The position numbers and the translations under genes were made by a program. Of a stretch of DNA of 64,000 bases, positions 1-7,996 are shown piece after piece. This stretch comes from SpSt-333 sp964371615 (GTDB lineage Bacteria > Bacteroidota > Ignavibacteria > UBA10030 > UBA8401). The notes beneath the pieces were generated by a model. It had not been told where the DNA came from. It did no database searches and saw only the letters and a program-made list of their open reading frames with translations. Where the stretch lies: NCBI GenBank assembly GCA_964371615.1, contig CAYJMS010000001.1, forward strand, positions 1,178,001-1,242,000, in the 5' to 3' direction. Numbering within the stretch: position 1 is the stretch's first letter; each line of letters starts with the position of its first letter.

Positions 1-1
1 T

Positions 2-1564
2 CTCCGTTCTGAATTCGTCATTGCCGTTACCGGTAAAGTTGAGAAACGGCCTCAAGGCACCGATAATTCAAAATTGCCAACCGGTGAAATAGATGTACTG
101 GTGGAGGAATTGTCCATCCTCAATAAATCTGAGACTCCTCCATTTGCGATCAAGGACGATATCGATACTAATGAGGATCTGAGGTTGAAATACCGGTACC
201 TCGATTTGCGAAGGCCGGAAATGCAGGATCGATTGGTGTTCCGTCACAAAATGTATCAGGTGACTCGAAAATATTTCGATCAGCACTCATTCGTTGAGGT
301 GGAGACTCCCGTACTGATGAAAAGCACGCCGGAAGGAGCGAGGGATTTTCTGGTTCCAAGCAGAATCAATCCGGGTAAATTTTATGCATTGCCACAATCT
401 CCGCAAACGTATAAACAGATTTTGATGGTGGCCGGATACGACCGGTATTTCCAGATCGTGAAATGTTTTCGCGATGAGGATCTCCGGGCAGACCGACAGC
501 TGGAATTTACTCAGATCGACGTCGAGATGTCGTTCGTAGATGAAAATGATATCCATACCATCGTGGAAGGACTCACCAAAGCAATATTCAAAGACCTGAA
601 AGGTGTCGACGTTCCAGTTCCGTTTCCACGCCTCACGTATAAGGAAGCGATGGAAAAGTACGGAAGCGATAAACCCGATCTTCGCTTTGGATTAGAAATA
701 TCCGATGTCAGTTCTCTTGTAAAGGATGCCGGATTTAAAGTTTTTTCGGAGAATGTGAAAAAAGGGGGTGTCGTTGCGGGCTTTACGGTTCCCGGCGGTG
801 CGAGCTTTACACGGAACCAAATGGACAATCTCGTGGACTATACGAAATCTCTCGGTGTGGGCGGACTTGCCTATATCAAAGTAACCGATAAAGGGATCGA
901 ATCCGCTATTGAGAAATTCCTTGGCCCCGAAGTCTGTCAAAAAATATGCGATGCCGCGGGAGCAAAAACCGGCGATACCGTTTTGATCGTGTCGGATAGT
1001 TGGACAAAAACCTATACAACGCTTGGCACGCTGCGGTTGGAGATTGCAAAACGTTTGAATCTGATTGACGAAACGAAATGGAATCTTTTGTGGGTGGTCG
1101 ATTTTCCGATGTTCGAATATTCGGAGGAAGAGAAGCGATATGTCGCAATGCATCATCCGTTCACCGCTCCAAAACCTGAGGATGTACCATTGCTCGATAC
1201 GGAACCATCGAAGGCGCGCGCCCGGGCGTATGACCTTGTACTGAACGGAAATGAAATTGCCGGCGGCAGTATCCGTATTTTTAACACCGGATTGCAAAGC
1301 AAAGTATTCGGTCTGCTCGGTATCGGACCGGATGAAGCGAAAATGAAATTCGGATTTATGCTCGATGCATTCAAGTACGGCGCGCCTCCGCACGGCGGCA
1401 TTGCATTTGGCTTTGACCGCATCGCAATGCTGTTGACGAATTCAAAATCGATTCGCGATGTCATAGCATTTCCGAAAACGAGCAGCGGATATTCGCTGAT
1501 GGATGATAATCCGTCGGAAGTGGATAAAAAGCAGTTGGACGAATTGCATATAAAATTAAAGTAA
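2..1564 (+). CDS. aspS: Aspartyl-tRNA synthetase, 5' end outside window
   Basis: Attaches aspartate to tRNA-Asp in the cytoplasm (also tRNA-Asn in non-discriminating versions). The frame is open from base 2 and shows 520 residues against roughly 590 for the bacterial family, so about 70 residues of the N-terminal OB-fold anticodon domain lie upstream. The visible start (GKVEKRPQGT, then TGEIDV) is the end of that OB fold. Class II motif 2 (FRDEDLRADRQLEFTQ) lies near 467-514, the bacterial GAD insertion domain at about 700-1150, and motif 3 (GIAFGFDRIAML) near 1400. The stop is TAA at 1562-1564. Whether it discriminates Asp from Asn tRNA cannot be read here. Confidence 0.97.
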   Translation, partial: LRSEFVIAVTGKVEKRPQGTDNSKLPTGEIDVLVEELSILNKSETPPFAIKDDIDTNEDLRLKYRYLDLRRPEMQDRLVFRHKMYQVTRKYFDQHSFVEVETPVLMKSTPEGARDFLVPSRINPGKFYALPQSPQTYKQILMVAGYDRYFQIVKCFRDEDLRADRQLEFTQIDVEMSFVDENDIHTIVEGLTKAIFKDLKGVDVPVPFPRLTYKEAMEKYGSDKPDLRFGLEISDVSSLVKDAGFKVFSENVKKGGVVAGFTVPGGASFTRNQMDNLVDYTKSLGVGGLAYIKVTDKGIESAIEKFLGPEVCQKICDAAGAKTGDTVLIVSDSWTKTYTTLGTLRLEIAKRLNLIDETKWNLLWVVDFPMFEYSEEEKRYVAMHHPFTAPKPEDVPLLDTEPSKARARAYDLVLNGNEIAGGSIRIFNTGLQSKVFGLLGIGPDEAKMKFGFMLDAFKYGAPPHGGIAFGFDRIAMLLTNSKSIRDVIAFPKTSSGYSLMDDNPSEVDKKQLDELHIKLK

Positions 1565-1630
1565 TACCGACAGAATGGCTGCCGATGCAGCATGAAATGC
1601 CGGTATGTTTTTCAGAATAACACACTTTGG

Positions 1631-2992
1631 ATGAAAACAAGCATTCGCATAGCATCGGGACAGGGATTTTGGGGCGATCTCCAAAATGCTCCCATCGATC
1701 AGGTCCGTAAAGGTCCCATCGATTATATGATGCTCGATTACCTGGCAGAGGTAACGATGTCCATTCTGCAGAAGCAGAAGAGAAAGGATCCGTTGCTCGG
1801 CTATGCGAAAGATCTTTTACCGCTTTTCGATGCGATTATTCCGGATATCGTACAGAAAAACATTAAAGTGATCACCAACGGCGGCGGAGCAAATCCGCTG
1901 GCATGCCGTGATGCAATTTTTGCAATAGCCAAAAAGCAAGGAATTCATAATCTCCGCATCGGCGTAGTCTACGGTGACGACATTTTGGGCAATATTGATT
2001 CATTGGCGCTGCAGGGAATAATGCTGGACAACATGGAAACCGGAGAAAAACTCACATCGGTGCGGAACAATCTCATCAGCGCCAATGTCTATTTCGGCGC
2101 CCGTCCGATCGTGGAGGCGTTGCAGCAAGGTGCGCAAATTATTATCACCGGACGTACAACAGACACCGGATTGACCCTGGCTCCAATGATCCATGAATTT
2201 GGCTGGAAATGGGATGATTGGGATAAAATTTCAGCCGGCACAGTTGCCGGACATATTCTGGAATGCGGCGGTCAGGCGAGTGGAGGAAATTTCAGCGGCA
2301 ACTGGAAGGGTGTTCCGGATCTTGCGAGAATCGGATTCCCGATTGCCGAAGCATATCCTGACGGGCACTTTATCATTACAAAACATGATGGCACAGGAGG
2401 TCTTGTTTCCTCTGCGACCGTAAAGGAACAGCTGCTGTATGAAATCGGTAATCCGAAGAACTATATCACTCCGGACTGTATCGCAGATTTTACCACGATC
2501 CATGTAAAAGATATTGCAGAAAACCGGGTGGAGGTAAGCGGCATAAAGGGGAAACCCGCCACCGATTCATACAAAGTGTCGATGTCGTTTTTCGATGGGT
2601 ACACTGCATCATCCACACTGACCTATGCATGGCCCGATGCACTTGAAAAGGCACAGAAAGCGGATGAGATTCTGAGATCCCGATTGACCGGCCTGGGATT
2701 GCAGTTTGAAGAGATACGGACGGAGTATTTGGGATACAATTCCTGCTTCGGTCCGTTGGCAACTCACTGTGACGATCTGAATGAAGTCGTGTTACGGATA
2801 GGAGTGCGCGGAAAAGATAAAAATGCTATTGAAAGTTTCGGACGGGAGATTGCGCCGTTAATTCTCACCGGCCCGCCGTCGGTGACCGGATTTGCCGGCG
2901 GCAGACCTAAGCCAAGCGATGTCATTGCGTATTGGCCGGCACTGATTCAAAAAGAGGCCGTCACACCGACGGTCGAGGTATCAACATTGTGA
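1631..2992 (+). CDS. AtuA-like (DUF1446) protein, large subunit of a split pair
   Basis: Matches the acyclic terpene utilisation AtuA-like/DUF1446 family, whose biochemical role is poorly defined; some members sit in acyclic terpene or branched acyl-CoA catabolism. Family features are the start IRIASGQGFWGD, the Gly-rich TNGGGANPLACRDA near residue 81, ITGRTTDTGLTLAP, and a C-terminal TGFAGGRPKPSDV. The frame extends upstream to an ATG at 1592, but the family homology begins at the ATG at 1631, so I use that; neither has a clear ribosome binding site. It overlaps the next gene by four bases (GTGA), so the two are probably translated together. Length 453 aa. Function in this organism is unknown. 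Confidence 0.85.
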   Translation: MKTSIRIASGQGFWGDLQNAPIDQVRKGPIDYMMLDYLAEVTMSILQKQKRKDPLLGYAKDLLPLFDAIIPDIVQKNIKVITNGGGANPLACRDAIFAIAKKQGIHNLRIGVVYGDDILGNIDSLALQGIMLDNMETGEKLTSVRNNLISANVYFGARPIVEALQQGAQIIITGRTTDTGLTLAPMIHEFGWKWDDWDKISAGTVAGHILECGGQASGGNFSGNWKGVPDLARIGFPIAEAYPDGHFIITKHDGTGGLVSSATVKEQLLYEIGNPKNYITPDCIADFTTIHVKDIAENRVEVSGIKGKPATDSYKVSMSFFDGYTASSTLTYAWPDALEKAQKADEILRSRLTGLGLQFEEIRTEYLGYNSCFGPLATHCDDLNEVVLRIGVRGKDKNAIESFGREIAPLILTGPPSVTGFAGGRPKPSDVIAYWPALIQKEAVTPTVEVSTL

Positions 2993-3312
2993 AAATCCAA
3001 TTACTGCAAATAGCGCATGCACGATCGGGTGATAAGGGCGATACGGGAAATGTCGGTGTTATTGCACGGAAACCGGAATATTATCCGCTGTTGGAAAAAT
3101 ACCTGACGGTGGAACGTGTGAAAAAGCATTTCACTGGAATATGCCTCGGGCCTGTCGAACGATTTGAATTGCCTAATATCGGGGCGCTGAACTTTCTGCT
3201 GCATAATTCATTGGGAGGCGGCGGAACGAAGTCGTTGAAGAATGATGCACAGGGAAAAACGTTGAGCAGCGTCATGTTGCGAATGGAAATCGAAATTCAG
3301 GAGAATCTGTAA
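2989..3312 (+). CDS. AtuA C-terminal-type small protein
   Basis: A 107-aa protein equivalent to the C-terminal domain found fused to DUF1446 in longer AtuA-type proteins. Its hallmark is the segment ARSGDKGDTGNVGV at residues 11-24, and the C-terminal half has a Gly-rich turn (SLGGGGTKSL). The start is taken as GTG at 2989, which overlaps the TGA of the upstream gene; an in-frame upstream ATG at 2932 lies well inside that gene and is unlikely. The tight coupling suggests a stable two-subunit complex with the DUF1446 protein. The family assignment is from the motif; the activity is not known. Confidence 0.8.
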   Translation: MKIQLLQIAHARSGDKGDTGNVGVIARKPEYYPLLEKYLTVERVKKHFTGICLGPVERFELPNIGALNFLLHNSLGGGGTKSLKNDAQGKTLSSVMLRMEIEIQENL

Positions 3313-3313
3313 A

Positions 3314-4424
3314 ATGTTCGAAGATGAAAAACAACAAATGAAAGAACTCTCTGTACGGATGAATAATCTGCGGAGGTTTCTTTGACATCGATATCAAGCA
3401 ATCGGAAATAGATTCCCTCCAGCAAAAAACCTCCGAACCGAACTTCTGGAATGATAATGTCGCCGCACAAAAAGTGATGCAGGAGATCAACTCGCGTAAA
3501 TCGTGGGTTGATTCCTGGATGGCGATCCGCCGGTCCACCGATGACCTGTCGAGCCTTATAGAGCTTGCCGAAGAATCCAACGATGCCTCGTTTCTTTCCG
3601 AAATACAAAAGGAAGTAAGTGCTATTACCCGGGCAATCGAAGATATCGAATTTCGAAATATGCTGAGCGGTGTTGACGACAAAAAAACCGCGATTCTCAC
3701 GGTCCATTCCGGTGCGGGTGGTACCGAATCGCAGGACTGGGCGGAAATGCTGCTTCGGATGTACATTCGCTGGGGAGAACAGCATGGGTTTAAAGTATCC
3801 TTAGCGGAACAGCAGGATGGCGATGGGGCAGGGATTAAAAGCGCCACGATTGAAGTGATCGGCGACTTTGCCTTTGGGTATTTGAAGGCGGAAATTGGGG
3901 TTCATCGACTGGTCCGCATTTCGCCGTTTGATGCCAACAAAAGACGTCATACGTCATTCGCATCTGTTTTTGTGTATCCGGAGATCGACGATGATATCGT
4001 TATCGATGTGAATCCCGCAGACATCGAAATGGACACCTACCGATCCGGCGGGAAAGGGGGGCAGAACGTCAATAAAGTCGAAACGGCCGTTCGCTTGCGG
4101 CATATTCCTTCCGGTATCGTCGTTGCCTGCCAGGAAGAACGTTCACAATTTCAGAACCGAGAGCGCGCCATGAAAATGTTGAAATCTCGTTTATACCAAC
4201 TCAAACGTGAAGAAGAAGAAGCCCGACTTGCCGTTATCGAAGGGACCAAAAAGAAGATCGAATGGGGGAGCCAGATACGTTCCTATGTTTTTCATCCCTA
4301 CAATATGGTTAAAGACCATCGCACCGACACGGAGACCAGTGATACACAAAGAGTCATGAACGGCGATCTCGATGACTTTATCAAGGCGTATTTGATGCAA
4401 TCCAGCTCACAAAAGGTCGCCTAA
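3314..4424 (+). CDS. prfB: Peptide chain release factor 2, programmed +1 frameshift
   Basis: Releases finished proteins at UGA and UAA codons on the ribosome. Translation starts at ATG 3314, runs 23 codons to CTT (3380-3382), meets an in-frame TGA (3383-3385) and must slip +1 to continue at GAC 3384, giving 369 aa. An SD-like GGAGG (3372-3376) sits just before the slip site CTTTGAC, as in classical prfB autoregulation: low RF2 stalls at TGA and favours the shift. The RF2 stop-recognition tripeptide SPF is at residues 203-205 and the hydrolysis motif GGQ at 248-250, both at usual positions. The coding parts are 3314-3382 and 3384-4424. One base separates it from the next gene. Confidence 0.96.
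3371..3386 (+). promoter_or_regulatory. prfB programmed +1 frameshift signal
   Basis: The sequence CGG AGG TTT CTT TGA C combines an SD-like GGAGG, the slippery CTT codon and a TGA followed by C, a poor termination context. Reading stays in frame 3314 up to CTT and resumes in the +1 frame at GAC. The protein across the join reads LRRFL-DIDIKQ, comparable to the RGYL-DYD junction of E. coli RF2. Confidence 0.93.
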
Positions 4425-4425
4425 C

Positions 4426-5655
4426 ATGGCGGCATCCTTCTTTATCGCACGCCGGTTCCTTCAATTCCAAAAGATCTCCGGAAACCGTAACTTCGTTTCG
4501 TTCATCACATTCATTGCTACCATCGGCATCATGCTCGGCGTCGGATCGTTGATCATCGCATTGACCATCCTTGGCGGATTTGAAAAAGAGCTCAAGGAAA
4601 AAGTGATCGGTTTTACCACTCATATTCAGATTACAACGTACACCGGACAGCCGATACGATATTACGAAAATGTGAAAACAAAATTGCTGCGCGATTTTCC
4701 CCAGATCGACATGGTGACGGCATTTGTGTCTAAGGAAGGAATAGTAAACTTTGACGAAACAACGGAAGGGATCATCGTCAAGGGGATAGAACCGGATGCA
4801 GCCGAGGCAGGCCTTCGCCAGTATCTTGTGAAGGGGGATATTTCGTTTCAGCAGATCGACGACGGTATCTACGGTTGTGTCGTCGGGAAGAAATTACTGG
4901 AAATACTCGGAGCCAAAGTATCGGATACCTTGCTTGTTTTTGGACTCCAGGGGCATCTGCAAACCTCCCTTGCTCCCAATGTCCTGGCATTTGTTGTGCA
5001 GGGAGTGTATGAATCGGGAATGGCGGAGTACGACGATGTATTTTTCTTTACCGGGATACCTGCCGCGCAGGAGTTGGTCAATTACGACGAAGCGGTGACA
5101 GGATTTGAAGTACTTGTGCACGATCTTGATTCCGTCTCCGCCACGGCGTTGGGGATTTCCGACGGACTCGGTTACCCGTTTTATGTGCGGACATTGTATC
5201 AGTTGTACAGGAATCTCTTTACCTGGATCGAACTGCAAAAAGAACCGATTCCGCTCATTCTTGGTCTCATTATCACTGTCGCAGCCGTTAATATTATCGG
5301 TACGTTATTGATGTTGGTGTTGGAAAAACGGAAACAAATCGGAGTTTTAAAGTCTCTGGGCGCATCGCGGCGGCAGATACGGAATATATTTATCATCAAA
5401 GGACTGCTCATAGCCATTATCGGAACACTGCTCGGGAATATCTTTGCCTATGGTGTTTGCTGGATTCAATTGGAATTTCAATTTTTCACGTTGCCGTCGA
5501 CGATCTATTTCATGAAAAGTGTTCCGATATACTTCCAATGGGAACATTTTGCCGCTGTGTCTGCGATCAGCATCGTATTATGTGTGATTGCCTCTCTTTT
5601 GCCGGCGCGACTTGCATCGAACCTCGATCCCATTACAGCCATACGATTGAATTGA
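4426..5655 (+). CDS. LolC/LolE-family ABC transporter permease (first copy)
   Basis: Inner-membrane permease of the LolCDE type, which in Gram-negative bacteria extracts outer-membrane lipoproteins and hands them to LolA. The 409-aa protein has the family layout: an N-terminal membrane helix (about residues 25-48, in FITFIATIGIMLGVGSLIIA), a large periplasmic domain (about 50-265), and three C-terminal FtsX-type helices (about 280-400) with the conserved EKRKQIGVLKSLGASRRQI. The start ATG is one base after prfB. It is followed by a paralogous permease and the ATPase LolD, so the heterodimeric transporter is complete. C versus E identity cannot be decided by eye. Confidence 0.9.
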   Translation: MAASFFIARRFLQFQKISGNRNFVSFITFIATIGIMLGVGSLIIALTILGGFEKELKEKVIGFTTHIQITTYTGQPIRYYENVKTKLLRDFPQIDMVTAFVSKEGIVNFDETTEGIIVKGIEPDAAEAGLRQYLVKGDISFQQIDDGIYGCVVGKKLLEILGAKVSDTLLVFGLQGHLQTSLAPNVLAFVVQGVYESGMAEYDDVFFFTGIPAAQELVNYDEAVTGFEVLVHDLDSVSATALGISDGLGYPFYVRTLYQLYRNLFTWIELQKEPIPLILGLIITVAAVNIIGTLLMLVLEKRKQIGVLKSLGASRRQIRNIFIIKGLLIAIIGTLLGNIFAYGVCWIQLEFQFFTLPSTIYFMKSVPIYFQWEHFAAVSAISIVLCVIASLLPARLASNLDPITAIRLN

Positions 5656-6878
5656 AGAGTTTCCCCTATCATATTGCACGGCGGTATTTACTCGCAAAAA
5701 AGGAAGCGGGATTTATCACTGTCATCTCATTAATCTCCATTATTGGAGTGACGGTCGGTGTCGCTGCGCTTGTTGTTGTGTTGTCGGTCTTCAACGGCTT
5801 CAGCGGCCTCGTGACTGATATTCTTGTCGGATTCGATCCGCACGTCCGTGTGCATCGGACAAAAGAGACTCAGCCTTCGACGATGGATTCGCTTCGAAAA
5901 TTCCTCGAACAGCGTCCCGATGTAGCGGGAATCAGCGGCTTTGTAAGCGGAAAGGGAATGTTAATTACCAATACAACGACGAAAGTTGCCAATATTCGAG
6001 GTCTCGAACCGGAACAAATCTCTTCTGTATCCGGCCTCCAGGATAAGATCGTCGCAGGATCCGTCATCTTCTCAGATCCCGCGATCAAACAAATCGTGTT
6101 AGGATTCAATCTTGCAGACCGCCTGGGAATCGGATTGGATGATACCGTCTATGTTGTGACGGCGACAGGAGCACATGATGCAGTGATGAATTTCATCCCG
6201 CCGGAACTACACACATTCGTCGTGGCCGGGATTTATGAGTCCAATAACAAAGATTACGATGCTCTCTATTCCTATACATCCCTCCAAACGGCAAAGGAAA
6301 TCTATAAAACTTCGGTTGTGCACGGATATGATGTTCGCGGTGTGTCGATTGACAATTCGGATAGACTACGGGAGGCCATCATCGCCGAATTCGGCCAAAG
6401 CGTACGGGTACAAACATGGTTCGATCTGCATAAGGATCTGTATTCCGTTATGCTGGTGGAGCGATGGACTGCGTTTATTATCCTCACTCTCATCATCGGT
6501 GTAGCGTCGTTCAATCTGATGGGTTCGTTGACGATGACCGTCATTGAAAAAACCAGAGATATCGGAATCTTAAAAGCAATGGGGGCGAGGAACAATGATA
6601 TTCGATTGATATTTCAGTTGGAGGGGGTAATTGTCGGCGTCGTTGGATCAATTTTCGGTCTGATTATCGGCTACATCATTTGTCAAATCCAAATCCATTA
6701 TCAATTATTCTCACTCGATTCGAATGTCTACATTATCCCGGCTATTCCGATCGATATGAGAGTGTCCGATTTTGTTGTCATTCCGCTCGTGACACTCGCG
6801 TTATGTTACGTCGCATCATATTTTCCATCAAAGCGAGCTGCACAGATGCTTCCGGCAGATGCAGTTCGGTGGGAGTAA
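5652..6878 (+). CDS. LolC/LolE-family ABC transporter permease (second copy)
   Basis: Paralogue of the preceding permease and its likely heterodimer partner. Family features are the start FPYHIARRYLLAKKEAGFIT, a first helix at about residues 22-45, a periplasmic domain, and three C-terminal helices with EKTRDIGILKAMGARNNDI. The open frame reaches back to 5457 inside the upstream gene, but homology begins only at about 5655. The TTG at 5652 overlaps the upstream TGA (TTGA) and gives a 408-aa protein of family length, so I take it as the start. Three bases separate its stop from lolD. Confidence 0.88.
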   Translation: MKSFPYHIARRYLLAKKEAGFITVISLISIIGVTVGVAALVVVLSVFNGFSGLVTDILVGFDPHVRVHRTKETQPSTMDSLRKFLEQRPDVAGISGFVSGKGMLITNTTTKVANIRGLEPEQISSVSGLQDKIVAGSVIFSDPAIKQIVLGFNLADRLGIGLDDTVYVVTATGAHDAVMNFIPPELHTFVVAGIYESNNKDYDALYSYTSLQTAKEIYKTSVVHGYDVRGVSIDNSDRLREAIIAEFGQSVRVQTWFDLHKDLYSVMLVERWTAFIILTLIIGVASFNLMGSLTMTVIEKTRDIGILKAMGARNNDIRLIFQLEGVIVGVVGSIFGLIIGYIICQIQIHYQLFSLDSNVYIIPAIPIDMRVSDFVVIPLVTLALCYVASYFPSKRAAQMLPADAVRWE

Positions 6879-6880
6879 GC

Positions 6881-7549
6881 ATGTTATTAGAAGCCATCGA
6901 CATTAAAAAAACGTATTCGACGGGGAAAGATACTTTTCTGACCGTTATTCAGGGAGTGTCTCTCTCCATAAGTGCCGGTGAGATCATTGCCATTGTCGGA
7001 CCTTCCGGAGCCGGGAAAAGCACCCTTGTGCACATCCTTGGTTTGCTCGATCGACCCACGGACGGAAACATTATGTTTGACGGCCAACAGGTATCGGCAC
7101 TCAAGGACGAGGAGATCTCGATCCTCAGAAACCGAAATATCGGATTTGTCTTTCAATTTCATCACCTGCTTCCCGAATTTACCGCCCTTGAAAATACGGT
7201 TATGCCGGCACTTATCGCCGGCACTTCGATGAAACAGGCGACTGCCAGGGGAAAAAGTCTCCTCGAAGAAGTAGGACTTACCGAGCGCATGAATCATAAA
7301 CCATCCGAGTTATCCGGCGGGGAACAGCAGAGAGTTGCCGTTGCCAGAGCGCTCATGAATTTACCCAAAATTATCTTTGCCGACGAACCATCCGGTAATC
7401 TGGACTCTGATAATGCCCACAAACTCCACGCTTTACTTTTTGATCTTCGGAAGAAATACAATCAATCTTTCGTGATTGTAACTCATAATTCTGAACTCGC
7501 CGCTGCTGCCGACCGTGTTATCACTATTGTCGACGGGAAAATCAGGTAA
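6881..7549 (+). CDS. lolD: Lipoprotein-releasing system ATP-binding protein LolD
   Basis: ATPase that powers lipoprotein release by the two adjacent permeases. In the 222-aa protein the Walker A motif GPSGAGKS is at residues 40-47, a Q-loop in GFVFQFHHLLPEFTALEN near 88-105, the ABC signature LSGGEQQ at 144-150, Walker B IIFADEP at 164-170 and a switch His in VTHNSEL. The HHLLPEFTALENV-like segment is typical of the LolD/MacB branch. An in-frame ATG exists at 6680 inside the previous gene, but the family start MLLEAIDIKKTY at 6881 is clear. It is the last gene of the prfB-lol cluster; a hairpin overlaps its stop codon. Confidence 0.93.
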   Translation: MLLEAIDIKKTYSTGKDTFLTVIQGVSLSISAGEIIAIVGPSGAGKSTLVHILGLLDRPTDGNIMFDGQQVSALKDEEISILRNRNIGFVFQFHHLLPEFTALENTVMPALIAGTSMKQATARGKSLLEEVGLTERMNHKPSELSGGEQQRVAVARALMNLPKIIFADEPSGNLDSDNAHKLHALLFDLRKKYNQSFVIVTHNSELAAAADRVITIVDGKIR

Positions 7550-7568
7550 TTTCTAGTTGTCATTACCT
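7544..7568 (+). terminator. Hairpin at the lolD stop, weak terminator candidate
   Basis: AGGTAAT (7544-7550) and ATTACCT (7562-7568) are exact inverted repeats around an 11-base loop. They cover the lolD stop codon and end just before the groES -35 box. No T-run follows, so it is at best a weak or factor-assisted terminator. Confidence 0.35.
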
Positions 7569-7569
7569 C

Positions 7570-7598
7570 TTGACACCGGAGACTTTTTTGATTATATT
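7570..7598 (+). promoter_or_regulatory. groES-groEL promoter
   Basis: A textbook sigma-70-type promoter: -35 TTGACA at 7570-7575, 17-base spacer, -10 TATATT at 7593-7598. The predicted start of transcription is near 7605, inside the CIRCE operator, leaving a leader of about 70 bases before groES. Confidence 0.85.
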
Positions 7599-7623
7599 AG
7601 CACTCAGTTAACAAGAGTGCTAA
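7597..7623 (+). promoter_or_regulatory. CIRCE operator (HrcA binding site)
   Basis: A perfect CIRCE element: TTAGCACTC (7597-7605), nine-base spacer, GAGTGCTAA (7615-7623). It overlaps the end of the -10 box and the predicted transcription start, so bound HrcA should block groESL transcription. hrcA itself is not in the window. Confidence 0.97.
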
Positions 7624-7676
7624 TCATCGTTTTTTCTCTAACACCAATAAAATCAACAAGTTACAAAGGAGGCTCT

Positions 7677-7967
7677 ATGAAAATTCATCCTTTATCAGAT
7701 CGTATCGTTGTAAAACCAGCAGAAGCTGAAGAAAAGACTAAGGGTGGTCTTTTTCTTCCAGATACGGCAAAGGAAAAACCGGTATGGGGCGAAGTAATTG
7801 CCGCAGGCCCGGGAAAAACCAGTGACGACGGGAAAAAGGTTCCGATGGAAGTAAAAGTCGGAGACAAAGTATTGTATGGAAAATATTCCGGCACAGAGAT
7901 CACCATCGACGGTCAGGAAGTTTTAATCATGCGTGAAAGCGATATTTTCGCGATCATGCCGAAATAA
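7677..7967 (+). CDS. groES: Co-chaperonin GroES
   Basis: Heptameric lid of the GroEL folding chamber, cytoplasmic. 96 aa, normal length. The start MKIHPLSDRIVVKPAEAEEKTKGG and the mobile-loop region (KTKGGLFLPDTAKEKP) are typical, as is the end YGKYSGTEI..DGQEVLIMRESDIFAI. An upstream in-frame ATG at 7557 lies before the promoter and is excluded; the start at 7677 has AAAGGAGG at 7665-7672. Transcription is controlled by the CIRCE element upstream. It is followed after 29 bases by groEL. Confidence 0.98.
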   Translation: MKIHPLSDRIVVKPAEAEEKTKGGLFLPDTAKEKPVWGEVIAAGPGKTSDDGKKVPMEVKVGDKVLYGKYSGTEITIDGQEVLIMRESDIFAIMPK

Positions 7968-7996
7968 GTTTGTTATCATAAGAAAAGGAGAACATT

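Noticed and set aside
692..1393. 233-codon open frame on the minus strand across aspS
   Set aside because: Antisense to a clear synthetase domain, no ribosome binding site, no recognisable motif.
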